A stretch of DNA of 64,000 nucleotides, from the NCBI GenBank assembly GCA_022560695.1, contig JADFSP010000007.1, forward strand, positions 29,542-93,541, given 5' to 3'. This stretch comes from Pseudomonadota bacterium. Lineage in GTDB: Bacteria; Pseudomonadota; Gammaproteobacteria; Steroidobacterales; Woeseiaceae. This document shows, one piece after another, positions 57,678 through 64,000 of the stretch. Positions within the stretch are counted from its first letter, which is position 1; every line of letters starts with the position of its first letter. The translations under genes were made by a program, and so were the position numbers. The notes under the pieces were generated by a model, which saw only the letters and a list, made by a program, of their open reading frames with translations, searched no databases and was not told the DNA's origin.

Positions 57678-58346
57678 TCAGGCCAGCTCCAGTCGGGCCA
57701 GCGCCCGTGCTACTTGTTGCGGATGCCACCGTCCACCTCTTGGGGTTTTCACCATGCCGTCATTCAGTGTCCGGGCGATCACTCGGAGTGACTCACCGGC
57801 CAACTTTGACAAGACTTTACGGTACGGTTCGATCTCGGCGAGCGCACGATCCTTCAGTACACCGACAGCAGCTGCGCGATGACGGTCAAGATTCTCCTGA
57901 TTGCCCAGTGGTTCACCTCTCGCCTTCTTAGCAGCAAGCGCCTCACGGGTACGGACACTGATTCGGCGTCGTTCTTCTTCGTTGATCACAGCCTTGAAGC
58001 CCAACATCATGTTGTCGCGTTCAGGCCCGCTCTCGACATCCTCAAATGCTACTCCACGCTCCATGAGAGACATCACGAATGCAGCTGACCTGCTAAGGCG
58101 ACAGAGTTTCGCTACGAGGATCGTAGCGCCAGTCCTGTCGGCATCTGCCAGTGCTTTTTCAAGAGCAGGACGGTGAGCGAGGCTGGAGCCGCCACCCGAT
58201 GCAATTTCGGTGACCATTTCGGTGATCTTGTAGTCGTGCTGTGCGGAGTACCTCTTGATTGCATTTTCCTGCGCTTCCAAGCCCAAGCCGCTGGCCCCTT
58301 GATTTTTTGTGCTTACTCTTGTGTACGCGATGACTCGTTTCGTCAT
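57678..58346 (-). CDS. Serine recombinase (resolvase/invertase family)
   Basis: A 222-residue site-specific recombinase. The catalytic domain begins KRVIAYTRVSTKNQ with the nucleophile Ser at about residue 12, followed by LEAQENAIKRY, the ILVAKLCRLSRSAAFV arginine motif and GFKAVINEEERRRISVRTREAL. The C-terminal ~60 residues contain a helix-turn-helix (LRVIARTLNDGMVKTPRGGRWHPQQVARAL). It is a small resolvase-type enzyme, not a large serine integrase. It could resolve element multimers or invert or integrate DNA. It is the last gene of a five-gene chain in which each start overlaps the previous stop by ATGA. Confidence 0.92.
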   Translation of the reverse strand: MTKRVIAYTRVSTKNQGASGLGLEAQENAIKRYSAQHDYKITEMVTEIASGGGSSLAHRPALEKALADADRTGATILVAKLCRLSRSAAFVMSLMERGVAFEDVESGPERDNMMLGFKAVINEEERRRISVRTREALAAKKARGEPLGNQENLDRHRAAAVGVLKDRALAEIEPYRKVLSKLAGESLRVIARTLNDGMVKTPRGGRWHPQQVARALARLELA

Positions 58347-58522
58347 GATCCGAATACCTCCTCGACCCGGCTGTCAATCTCTTCTGTATGCTGGAATGTG
58401 TACCTGTCATCCTCGGCTGAAATTATGTTGTCGATCCGGTAGGCAGCGACCATTGCGTCAACCTCTCGCCTCTCCAACCGTTCAAGTGCATCTCGAATTG
58501 CGTTGATTGTTTCTTCGTTCAT
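58343..58522 (-). CDS. Small acidic protein coupled to the recombinase (59 aa)
   Basis: MNEETINAIRDALERLERREVD begins a 59-residue, mostly helical acidic protein. The ATG at 58522 has AGGAGGTG 6 bases upstream and overlaps the preceding stop (ATGA). Its own stop overlaps the recombinase start (ATGA). The ATG-less extension upstream is rejected. It might be a recombinase accessory factor; this is inference from coupling only. Confidence 0.7.
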   Translation of the reverse strand: MNEETINAIRDALERLERREVDAMVAAYRIDNIISAEDDRYTFQHTEEIDSRVEEVFGS

Positions 58523-58944
58523 GGTGTCACCTCCTGGTGCAGGTTTTCGATGTCTGTGCCTTCGTGGTAACACTTAGCCACGTTGACCTTGATGACCCAC
58601 AGTGCAGGCCACATATCCAGATTCATTCCCTTGGATACGTCGTTCCTCGCACGGGCCAGCAAAGCTTGACCATCAGTCTCGAAGCAGTCGTACAGTAAAT
58701 CTGAAAGACCTCTACGGGTATCCGCATCCTTATCCTTTGCCCAGTCATTCATAGTTCTGATCTCTTTGAACAGATCAGTGGTGCCAGCTCCGGCCAAGTA
58801 ACTAACTGCCAAAACCTCACCGTCTGTGTTGGTATCTGCCGTCTCAACAAGCTTCGAAAGGGTCAGACTCTCCTCAGCGTGCGAAGGTGCCAGTACGACC
58901 AGCAGCGCCAGCCCTATCGTTACGATCAATTTCAGTCTTCTCAT
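58519..58944 (-). CDS. Secreted hypothetical protein in the recombinase operon (141 aa)
   Basis: The protein begins with a clear signal peptide (MRRLKLIVTIGLALLVVLAPSHA), so the ~118-residue mature part should be periplasmic. TADTNTDGEVLAVSYLAG resembles an EF-hand-like loop, and two Cys (LYDCFE and AKCYHE) could form a disulfide. It resembles Rap1a/Tai-type immunity proteins in size and Cys layout, but I do not assign it. It is coupled on both sides by ATGA overlaps, which is odd for a secreted protein in a recombinase operon. Confidence 0.7.
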   Translation of the reverse strand: MRRLKLIVTIGLALLVVLAPSHAEESLTLSKLVETADTNTDGEVLAVSYLAGAGTTDLFKEIRTMNDWAKDKDADTRRGLSDLLYDCFETDGQALLARARNDVSKGMNLDMWPALWVIKVNVAKCYHEGTDIENLHQEVTP

Positions 58945-59219
58945 GTCATCTCTCCATTGGTAGTAGTGATTTCATTCAGTAACTTTCTTGCGCTCTTGTT
59001 TATTCCCATACGTTCACCTGCCGCCAACATCTTCTGAGCTACAGTTTGGACAGTGGTTCCATCGATGTCTCGTGAGTACCTCACAGCTTCGGCGTTAGGT
59101 ATCTTCCGTAGACGCACCGGATAATCGATAAGAACCATCGGGGTGAACTTGCGGCCCGGCCTGCCGAGTACCGCACAGTGCACGCCTTCGTCACTGTGGT
59201 AGTGGACTGCTCGGCTCAT
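58941..59219 (-). CDS. Hypothetical island protein (92 aa)
   Basis: A 92-residue basic protein (MSRAVHYHSDEGVHCAVLG...), with a beta-rich first half and a helical second half (TTVQTVAQKMLAAGERMG). ATGA overlaps join it to both neighbours. No family is recognised. Confidence 0.65.
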   Translation of the reverse strand: MSRAVHYHSDEGVHCAVLGRPGRKFTPMVLIDYPVRLRKIPNAEAVRYSRDIDGTTVQTVAQKMLAAGERMGINKSARKLLNEITTTNGEMT

Positions 59220-59908
59220 GACGTCACCTCCAAGCCAAGCGGCAGTATCAGGCCGTCACGTACAGCCCGGCTTGATGCACCCTCAGGTGACCTGTCAGTC
59301 TCTGCAAGTGCATCCTCGGCAATCGTCTCCCCGATAAGCTCAAGGTCACGGTAGTGGATGCCGCCGTCAGTCTCGTGATCAGGGTAGATGTTGTGCACCT
59401 CACAAGCGCCTTGGAATTTCTCAATCAGGAATGGGTCGTTGGCTTCGAGGTACTCCTCGACATCGGCAGCTCTGTCATCGTCCTCGATGCTATCCAGAAC
59501 GTGATCCATCAGGTCGCTGCGAACATAGCTTTCCCACGCCTCGTCTTGTAGTTCCATCTCACGTTCCGACAATGCTTCGTCATCGAACACCGGGTACTGC
59601 TCAAGCGCCTCGATGAACTCGACGCCCTCCTCCCAGTCCGGGTGGACGTATGCTGTGATGCTTGAGTAGCCGCCTTCAGCTACGATCAAGGCCGGTGGAG
59701 TCTCTCGGTGATCCTCAACACATGTACGCAATGACCAGTCGTTCATGCCACAGTGGGCTATGTTGTCCTTGGCGTCATCGTCCTGCTCGGCTAACTCAAT
59801 CAAGCCCTTGACGTTCACATGTGCGATGTATCCCATGCCGCCATAGTCGCCGCCCGACAGTGGATCGCAGGTCAGGTAATCGGCTTCAGATTTTTGTGAA
59901 AATTTCAT
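59216..59908 (-). CDS. Strongly acidic hypothetical protein, head of the coupled operon
   Basis: A 230-residue protein starting MKFSQKSEADYLTCD, exceptionally rich in Asp and Glu (for example EQDDDAKDN, IEDDDRAADVEEYLEANDP). Such composition is seen in DNA-mimic antirestriction proteins, but no ArdA-type signature is evident, so this remains a guess. The ATG at 59908 has CGAGGTA upstream; the open frame to 60016 crosses a terminator and is rejected. It begins the ATGA-coupled chain that ends with the recombinase. Confidence 0.7.
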   Translation of the reverse strand: MKFSQKSEADYLTCDPLSGGDYGGMGYIAHVNVKGLIELAEQDDDAKDNIAHCGMNDWSLRTCVEDHRETPPALIVAEGGYSSITAYVHPDWEEGVEFIEALEQYPVFDDEALSEREMELQDEAWESYVRSDLMDHVLDSIEDDDRAADVEEYLEANDPFLIEKFQGACEVHNIYPDHETDGGIHYRDLELIGETIAEDALAETDRSPEGASSRAVRDGLILPLGLEVTS

Positions 59909-59927
59909 GTCATGTACCTCGTGGTAG

Positions 59928-59959
59928 AAAAAAGCCCGGCATGGCGAACCGTACCGGGC
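59928..59959 (-). terminator. Rho-independent terminator upstream of the coupled operon
   Basis: On the minus strand GCCCGG...CCGGGC, with a ~14-base loop, is followed directly by TTTTTT. It lies 20 bases before the start at 59908 and ~35 bases after the stop of the small frame at 59994. It either ends transcription of that frame or attenuates entry into the operon. Confidence 0.75.
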
Positions 59960-59993
59960 AAGTGATGCCAAGCGTTGCTTAGCGGGGAAATTT

Positions 59994-60128
59994 TTAGCTG
60001 CTATCGGATGGCTCAATCAGCACCGAAAAAGAACGTCCGAAAACTCCGGTTTCCGTAGAAAATTCAATGCGTTGAGTGCATGACTGTGATACAATGATTA
60101 CCAGTATCAACAGCCGCAGGAGCCGCAT
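59994..60128 (-). CDS. Possible small lipoprotein/membrane peptide (44 aa)
   Basis: MRLLRLLILVIIVSQSC gives a hydrophobic signal with a lipobox-like VSQSC, followed by ~28 polar residues. A terminator follows the stop. The ribosome-binding site is weak (AACGACCC), so the call is tentative. The frame is open further to 60227, but that part is a perfect inverted repeat. Confidence 0.35.
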   Translation of the reverse strand: MRLLRLLILVIIVSQSCTQRIEFSTETGVFGRSFSVLIEPSDSS

Positions 60129-60167
60129 CATGGGTCGTTTTTTTGTTCGCTTTCGATGGAACGGATA

Positions 60168-60237
60168 CCGGATTGCAATGTCCAAGTCAGCAAAACTTCT
60201 AACTCGACATGCGGCTGACTTGGACATTGCAATCCGG
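60168..60237. repeat. Perfect 24-bp inverted repeat with 22-bp spacer
   Basis: CCGGATTGCAATGTCCAAGT... (60168-60191) and its exact reverse complement (60214-60237) flank 22 bases. No mismatch is present. It is not followed by a T run, so it is not a typical terminator. It may be an origin, a recombinase or initiator binding site, or a DNA-processing structure. Confidence 0.9.
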
Positions 60238-60484
60238 TGACCCCGACTCGCTTGGACGTCCGTCCGAACCCCACGTGCGGTATTGTGCGCTACTTAAAGT
60301 CAACTACACGTGTGACTTCCGGTTGCACTTAAAGCAATACTGACTACCTGATCTAACAGGTAGATTGACTTGCAGTAACTGTCAGTGGACTGTCAGGTGC
60401 TTTCAGCGACGTCATTTCCCGTTGATCAAACACAATCAGAAGCACCCCACAGGATGCGACTGGCTGCACTCGACAGCTTCGCGA
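60238..60484. other. Gene-free region with short repeats
   Basis: I see no gene. It holds two ACTTAAAG direct repeats (about 60292 and 60328), a TACCTG-ATCTAA-CAGGTA hairpin (about 60345-60362) and a CTGTCAGTGGACTGTCAGG motif (about 60377), which is related to the CAGTGG clusters at 61980-62250. Confidence 0.5.
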
Positions 60485-60697
60485 TTACGCAGCCTCAGAG
60501 AGCGGCACAGTTTCAGCCTTGTCCTTGGCTTTCGCTTTCTTCGCAGGTGCAATAGCCTTGTCAACGTAGGCCACGACTGCTTCCAGATTCTTGATGATTG
60601 CCTTTGGCAAGTCAGCGTCAGTGACGGCAAGCGCCTTGCGCGCTTTGGCTCGGACAGATTGCAGTGCAGCTCGATTTTCTTTGGTCAATTTACTCAT
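60485..60697 (-). CDS. Small Lys/Ala-rich basic protein (70 aa)
   Basis: MSKLTKENRAALQSVRAKARKALA begins a helical protein with a Lys/Ala-rich tail (APAKKAKAKDKAETVP), like small DNA-associated proteins. AGGAG lies 9 bases before the ATG. No family is recognised. It might coat or condense element DNA; this is inference from composition. Confidence 0.7.
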   Translation of the reverse strand: MSKLTKENRAALQSVRAKARKALAVTDADLPKAIIKNLEAVVAYVDKAIAPAKKAKAKDKAETVPLSEAA

Positions 60698-60729
60698 GGG
60701 TGTATCTCCTACAGGTTGGTGGGTTGGTA

Positions 60730-60906
60730 CTACTCAGCTTCACACGCGGCGATGAATCGTCCACGGTCAAAGTGCGGATTGAACTGGGCAAGAGTTCCTG
60801 CCAGCTCAGCTGCTAGGTTCGCAATGACGCGACGTTCATCCGCATCAGACACTGACGCCTGATACCGGATTGTTTCTGCGATTGCGTTGAAATGTTTTCG
60901 TGTCAT
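60730..60906 (-). CDS. Small conserved-type phage/plasmid protein (58 aa)
   Basis: MTRKHFNAIAETIRYQASVS... ends NPHFDRGRFIAACEAE and TAG. The pattern M-T-R-K-H-F...FNP-x-FDR-x-RF-x-AAC is one I recall from small proteins in phages and mobile elements, with no known function. GAGGAG lies 8 bases before the ATG. Confidence 0.75.
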   Translation of the reverse strand: MTRKHFNAIAETIRYQASVSDADERRVIANLAAELAGTLAQFNPHFDRGRFIAACEAE

Positions 60907-61024
60907 GTCGTTAGCTCCTCGCCCTTTTGATCAGGGCATGTGGTAGGTGGAGGTGGATCAGTGCAAGCGCACTCGGAGGGACACCCGCAGGTGTCCTACC
61001 GGCTGGACTTACAATCAGCGGGTA
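60907..61024 (-). promoter_or_regulatory. Leader with hairpin before the 58-aa gene
   Basis: On the minus strand a perfect GGACACC-TGCG-GGTGTCC hairpin (60979-60996) is followed by TTGCACTGATCCACC..CCACCTACCACA and then a CCCT/AGGG hairpin just before GAGGAG. The leader of the gene at 61231 repeats the same order (TGCACCCATGATCCACCC...TCTACCACA, then an AGCC/GGCT hairpin, then GAGGAG), which suggests a shared control element. Confidence 0.5.
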
Positions 61025-61231
61025 TTAGGCGGCAATACCGGCCATGTCGGCGGCAGCTGCAATCGCGGCCTCATAGTCCTGCACGTTCAACACGCAGGGA
61101 CGGCCCGGAAATTGGCTTGCAACAAAACTCATGGCGTCAAGGTCATCGTCTGCCTCGAAGCTTGCGAGTACACGGTCACGGTTGTCAGTCAGTGTCCATT
61201 CTTGAGCGGTGATCTGGTTCAGGTTCATCAT
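61025..61231 (-). CDS. Small acidic island protein (68 aa)
   Basis: MMNLNQITAQEWTLTDNRDRV begins a short protein with an acidic middle (FEADDDLDAMSFVASQ) and an Ala-rich C-terminal helix. The ATG at 61231 is 8 bases after GAGGAG; the ATG at 61237 is too close to it. No family is recognised. Confidence 0.65.
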   Translation of the reverse strand: MMNLNQITAQEWTLTDNRDRVLASFEADDDLDAMSFVASQFPGRPCVLNVQDYEAAIAAAADMAGIAA

Positions 61232-61243
61232 GGTCATGTCTCC

Positions 61244-61498
61244 TCAGCCTTGACGGCTTGGCGGGTGTGGTAGATTTGGGTGGATCATGGGTGCACTCTC
61301 ACCCTCGAAAATGCACTCACGATTCACCACTCCAGCGGGTACCGATCCCGCTAGGGCGTCACCCTGCATTGCCGCGTACCTGCTGGTAGTGGTTAATTCG
61401 TTGGTTACACCGGGTTCGTTTCCGAGTCTCAAGCAGTGCACCAGATCGTTCCACGTATGGCTGTAAATAACCCTTAGCCCATATGCTTCCCAGTACAC
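61244..61498 (-). CDS. Doubtful hypothetical ORF (84 aa)
   Basis: GTG-initiated frame MYWEAYGLRVIYSHTWNDLV... with no clear ribosome-binding site. Its 3' part coincides with the repeated leader motif of the next gene. It may be the non-coding leader rather than a gene, and is listed only because it fills a 255-bp stretch. Confidence 0.25.
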   Translation of the reverse strand: MYWEAYGLRVIYSHTWNDLVHCLRLGNEPGVTNELTTTSRYAAMQGDALAGSVPAGVVNRECIFEGESAPMIHPNLPHPPSRQG

Positions 61499-61979
61499 CG
61501 GTCTTGGCCGGTGATAGCGCGCTTTCTGGGTCCGCGTATCTCCAGCCCTGCTTGCCCGCTTGCCGCCTTGATTCCCTACTGGGAAGGGCGCTGGCTGAAG
61601 TTGTTACCCGCTGAGACGGTCATCCTTTCCAGCGAACCCGGCCCGTCTATGCGGTACCTGTGCTGGCGGTGACTCTGCTCCCGTTCGGCCAGTGTCGGCT
61701 GGCGCTCAGTCGGGGAGCTTTGATCCCGGCTTGTCAGCAACTGGTGTCTGAACGGTGTCCGTTGCTGCGATCTGGGAGCCACTTTGCATGATCCCTCAGT
61801 GACCGTCAAGTCTCATTTGACAATAACTTGAAAATAAATTGCAAAATGCCTTACCTGTCACTAATTCAGGGCGAAAATAAATCGAGCCGAGGTGCTTTGA
61901 GGTGCCCAAAGTGGCCGGAAAGTGCGCACTGTTTACGCTCCCGTGGGGTACAGGCAGGCACGTGCAAAAACACAGATAG

Positions 61980-62045
61980 GTGGACTGCTCGTGGACTTGT
62001 AGTGGACTGCTCGTGGACTGCTAGTGACTCGCCAGTGGGCCTGTA
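61980..62045 (+). repeat. Three tandem 22-bp iteron-like repeats
   Basis: Units at 61980, 62002 and 62024 follow GTGGACTGCTCGTGGACTtgta. The first two differ at only 2 of 22 bases, and the third matches at about 14. The 22-bp period equals two DNA turns, as in plasmid iterons. An AT-rich stretch lies ~100 bases to the left. Confidence 0.8.
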
Positions 62046-62190
62046 CGCTGAGGAGCAAAAAAATAGATACAGTCCGGGCCAGAGGGGCGTACACACACAG
62101 GCCGGGCACGGCTATGCCTGCTTGCCGGTGCTGTGCGTTCATGTGTCAGTGATACGTTGCGTTCCTGTATCTGTGTGGCCCGTGACGGCG

Positions 62191-62251
62191 CTCTCAGTGG
62201 CTCTCAGTGGACTTCAGGTCACCAGGCAGTGACTGTCAGTGGTATCAGTGG
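62191..62251 (+). repeat. CAGTGG motif cluster
   Basis: CTCTCAGTGG is directly repeated at 62191-62200 and 62201-62210, and CAGTG recurs at 62227, 62237 and 62246. The motif is related to the GTGGAC iterons and to CTGTCAGTGGACTGTCAGG at ~60377. Confidence 0.65.
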
Positions 62252-62442
62252 TGTGACTGGTTGCAACGACCGTCGCAAGCTGTGACAAGCCAGTCCCAAA
62301 GCCATTGCATAAGGACTCGGCCCGGTCAGAATGAGAGGAGGTCGCGCCGCGTCAGGCACAATAGGAAGGTGGCACGGGGGAAACGGGGGCGTGAGTACGT
62401 ATAGTTGGTGCTTCGGATAATTATGCCGAATATTTAGGTCTC

Positions 62443-62595
62443 TCAGTCACCGCACGACAACTCAGAGAGCACAGGCAGTGACTGCAACGCCGGGCCAGCA
62501 GTCCACTCACCGTCCAATTCCGAGCTATCCAGGAGCTGCAGCACGGCGAGGTAGTCTTCAAGTGACTCGACGGTGATCTCTAAGGTCAGCTTCAT
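62443..62595 (-). CDS. Small acidic hypothetical protein (50 aa)
   Basis: The frame starts MKLTLEITVESLEDYLAVLQ and ends at TGA 62443. It has the beta-helix look of small phage proteins and runs in the same direction as most island genes. The ribosome-binding site is weak (ATCAGGCAC). It lies between the origin-like region and the divergent membrane protein gene. Confidence 0.5.
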   Translation of the reverse strand: MKLTLEITVESLEDYLAVLQLLDSSELDGEWTAGPALQSLPVLSELSCGD

Positions 62596-62670
62596 GTGCC
62601 TGATAGTGAATCCTATTGGCTCGCCACACTATGGTCGAATCTTGGCAAACCTCGTAGAAATACTCACGGT

Positions 62671-63141
62671 ATGATGTCGAGCATGGACGTTGATGTTCTC
62701 CTACTTGTGACTGTACGGGTCTTCGGCATCTTCGCTCTCCTCCTGTTCGTCAGCACACTGAAAGAGATGATTGGTGCTTGGAAAGAGGGTGGGGTCGGGT
62801 ACGACAAAATCCGTGAAGTCTACCTGCAGCCTCTAACCAAAATTGCAGCTGTCTCTGTCTCCTTGGGCCTACTCGCCGGTTGGTATAGTGCGGATGCTCA
62901 GAGGGCGGAGCGAGTAATCGCGCACGTACCCAATCGGGTGATAGATTGGGTCAAGGGTTGGTCAAACCAAACTGTATATGTCTGCGAGACCAACGACAGC
63001 GATAGGTCATACGTTGTACTTGAAGATAAACCGACAGATGACGCTTGGGTCGAGACAATGAGCGGTGAACTGATACCGGCGTCGGCCATTCGAGTTTGCG
63101 AAGAGGTTGTCTACGATAAATTTGGTAGTGTCGTGGACTGA
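62671..63141 (+). CDS. Membrane-anchored hypothetical protein (156 aa)
   Basis: Two hydrophobic segments (LLLVTVRVFGIFALLLFV near residue 8 and IAAVSVSLGLLAGWY near residue 55) are followed by an ~80-residue extramembrane domain with two Cys (VYVCE and IRVCEE). The ATG at 62671 begins the first TM; the frame is open to 62596, but those residues look unrelated. AT-rich island composition. No family is recognised. Confidence 0.65.
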   Translation: MMSSMDVDVLLLVTVRVFGIFALLLFVSTLKEMIGAWKEGGVGYDKIREVYLQPLTKIAAVSVSLGLLAGWYSADAQRAERVIAHVPNRVIDWVKGWSNQTVYVCETNDSDRSYVVLEDKPTDDAWVETMSGELIPASAIRVCEEVVYDKFGSVVD

Positions 63142-63164
63142 TTCGTCGCCGACAAGTGCTCCGG

Positions 63165-63533
63165 CTATGACATCAGAATTCTAGCAGCCATGAGATAAGC
63201 GACCAGTACGATAATATGACCGACAATCAGTATGAAGTAGCCAATCTGAATGGTACCGAGTCGGAATTTGTCGCGTGCCCATTGAAAGTTTCTCGTCCAT
63301 GTGATTACGAACTCCAGCGTGAGGCCGCCGCCGGCCAACCACACCAACATGAGCAACGTATCTATGACGAAATCAGAGTGCTGCAAGATCGCTTCAGGCG
63401 TCAGCTTGAAGATCGTCGCCACAGCGGCGAATGCGGCGAATAATGCGAAGTCTAGCTTCAAGTAGAACAGCACGGACTCTCTGAGCCGACCTAAAGCCGC
63501 CTGCATTTCCTGTACATCATCGGTGGAGGTCAC
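63165..63533 (-). CDS. Three-helix membrane protein (122 aa)
   Basis: After a short helical cytoplasmic start (MTSTDDVQEMQAALGRLRES) there are three hydrophobic segments (about residues 28-45, 54-76 and 92-118). Its stop is 3 bases short of the gene to its right on the same strand, so they are probably one transcription unit. No family is recognised; the topology is that of small uncharacterised membrane proteins. Confidence 0.65.
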   Translation of the reverse strand: MTSTDDVQEMQAALGRLRESVLFYLKLDFALFAAFAAVATIFKLTPEAILQHSDFVIDTLLMLVWLAGGGLTLEFVITWTRNFQWARDKFRLGTIQIGYFILIVGHIIVLVAYLMAARILMS

Positions 63534-63536
63534 CGT

Positions 63537-63902
63537 TCAAGTTCTCCAAGTAGGCCCACTCATTGGCGGCGGAATCGGCTCCAGCTCAGGCGGATACTCA
63601 GTGTCACACTTAGGACACTTCACGATCTCTTGCCCGGTTGTCGGGTCGTGTCTGACAAAGGTCATCGGCGTGCCGGGGAACTCACACTTGCAGAGTTTGA
63701 ATTCCAACTGCACAGCCAACAGAGAGGTCGCCTGCTCGGCTGACGTATAGGCCAGCACCAAGGCTTCCTCAGCCTTCGTCTTCTCGTCGCTGTCAGGCAG
63801 CATGTCCTTACCGAGACGTAGGGCTTCGAGTGTCAGCTTGATGGCATCGAGTGATGCTTTGAAGGCTTGGAATGCTGAGAAGGGGTCGTCAGGCATGGTC
63901 AC
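63537..63902 (-). CDS. Zinc-ribbon-tailed hypothetical protein (121 aa)
   Basis: The N-terminal ~75 residues are helical (FQAFKASLDAIKLTLEALRLG). The C-terminal part has CKCEFPG and later CPKCDTEYPPEL, forming a likely Cys4 zinc ribbon, then a Pro-rich tail. It starts at GTG 63902 or ATG 63896. It precedes the three-helix membrane gene with a 3-base gap, so the two are probably co-translated. Confidence 0.7.
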   Translation of the reverse strand: MTMPDDPFSAFQAFKASLDAIKLTLEALRLGKDMLPDSDEKTKAEEALVLAYTSAEQATSLLAVQLEFKLCKCEFPGTPMTFVRHDPTTGQEIVKCPKCDTEYPPELEPIPPPMSGPTWRT

Positions 63903-63940
63903 TCATTATCCAATGGGGAGTCCTCCTGTATCATCCTCGC

Positions 63941-64000
63941 ATGGAGAAACACAGTAAAGACGTTGAGGTAGAACTGGAAGGTGCAGTGGCGAAAGCTGAG
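63941..64000 (+). CDS. Possible start of a gene cut by the window end
   Basis: ATG at 63941 opens a frame of 20 codons (MEKHSKDVEVELEGAVAKAE) that runs off the right edge without a stop. There is no strong ribosome-binding site. It is divergent from the zinc-ribbon protein. Too short to assign. Confidence 0.35.
   Translation, partial: MEKHSKDVEVELEGAVAKAE

Larger units (their letters stand above)
61499..62442. other. Gene-poor, repeat-rich region, candidate replication origin
   Basis: I see no convincing gene in 944 bases, apart from a possible 27-codon minus-strand frame at 61706-61789 (MQSGSQIAATDT...) with GAGGGATC upstream. The region has an AT-rich stretch (about 61815-61885), three 22-bp iteron-like repeats (61980-62045), a run of A's (62057-62063) and a cluster of CAGTG motifs (62195-62250). 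This layout resembles iteron plasmid origins, though no Rep gene is recognised nearby. Confidence 0.5.

Noticed and set aside
61576..61809. 77-codon minus-strand ORF in the origin-like region
   Set aside because: Arg/Gln/Ser-rich random-looking translation, no ribosome-binding site at its TTG, and a shorter frame in another phase has a better start.
61828..62232. 134-codon plus-strand ORF across the iterons
   Set aside because: The translation is low complexity from tandem repeats and lacks a ribosome-binding site.
51061..64000. Island as a complete prophage
   Set aside because: No terminase, portal, capsid, tail or lysis genes were recognised in 13 kb. The right end is outside the window, so only a partial negative is possible.
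51274..64000. Known defence systems (restriction-modification, CBASS, Gabija, toxin-antitoxin, CRISPR-Cas)
   Set aside because: I checked for methyltransferase, nuclease, cyclase, reverse transcriptase and Cas motifs in the translated island ORFs and saw none that I could support.

Overview
The window looks like a chromosome segment of a moderately GC-rich gammaproteobacterium. About 51 kb is core chromosome and the last ~13 kb is an accessory island. The group is indicated by the Pseudomonas-like order asd-fimV-truA-accD-folC-dedD(SPOR)-cvpA-purF, by MiaE, by an E. coli-type EF-P with its EpmA modifier, and by FimV/FimX-type twitching-motility proteins. A closer placement is a guess, and no species is claimed.

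Core, left to right: purL (cut by the window edge); a Tat-exported molybdenum hydroxylase pair; two uncharacterised proteins; ettA; a histone-deacetylase-fold enzyme; glyA-nrdR-nusB-thiL-pgpA (without the riboflavin genes often found between nrdR and nusB); a Ser/Thr kinase with a cyclic-nucleotide-binding-like domain; an M20 amidohydrolase; a beta-carbonic anhydrase; an S41 protease lipoprotein coupled to a small lipoprotein; xseB beside a 5'-truncated DUF3501 remnant; parE-parC; a FimV-like gene followed by a FimX-like REC-PAS-GGDEF-EAL gene; efp; the leftward operon sco1-pcuAC-psd-epmA-msrC; prmB-aroC-asd-fimV-truA-accD-folC-dedD-cvpA-purF; a kinase with a degenerate receiver; miaE, lpxH and a periplasmic cyclophilin. 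A tRNA cluster (Pro-UGG, Arg-UCU, His-GUG) ends the core.

The island begins after tRNA-His and runs off the right edge. It is visibly lower in GC and is made mostly of small leftward genes with strong Shine-Dalgarno sites. It carries a serine recombinase, a P-loop SF2-like ATPase, a Cro/C1-type regulator, a zinc-ribbon protein, several small membrane or secreted proteins, and a ~1 kb region with three 22-bp iteron-like repeats that resembles a plasmid replication origin. No virion structural genes are seen. It is best described as an integrated plasmid-like or phage-satellite-like element of unknown type.

The most unusual feature of the core is a family of ~75-125 bp palindromic elements (arm core GGGGTCGAACCGAA; copies at 13351, 21059, 32541 and 49177). 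They do not only sit between genes. One copy supplies the end of psd and the start of epmA in frame. Another supplies the stop codons of two convergent genes from its two arms. A third is nested in a MITE-like repeat whose terminal repeat supplies the thiL ribosome-binding site.
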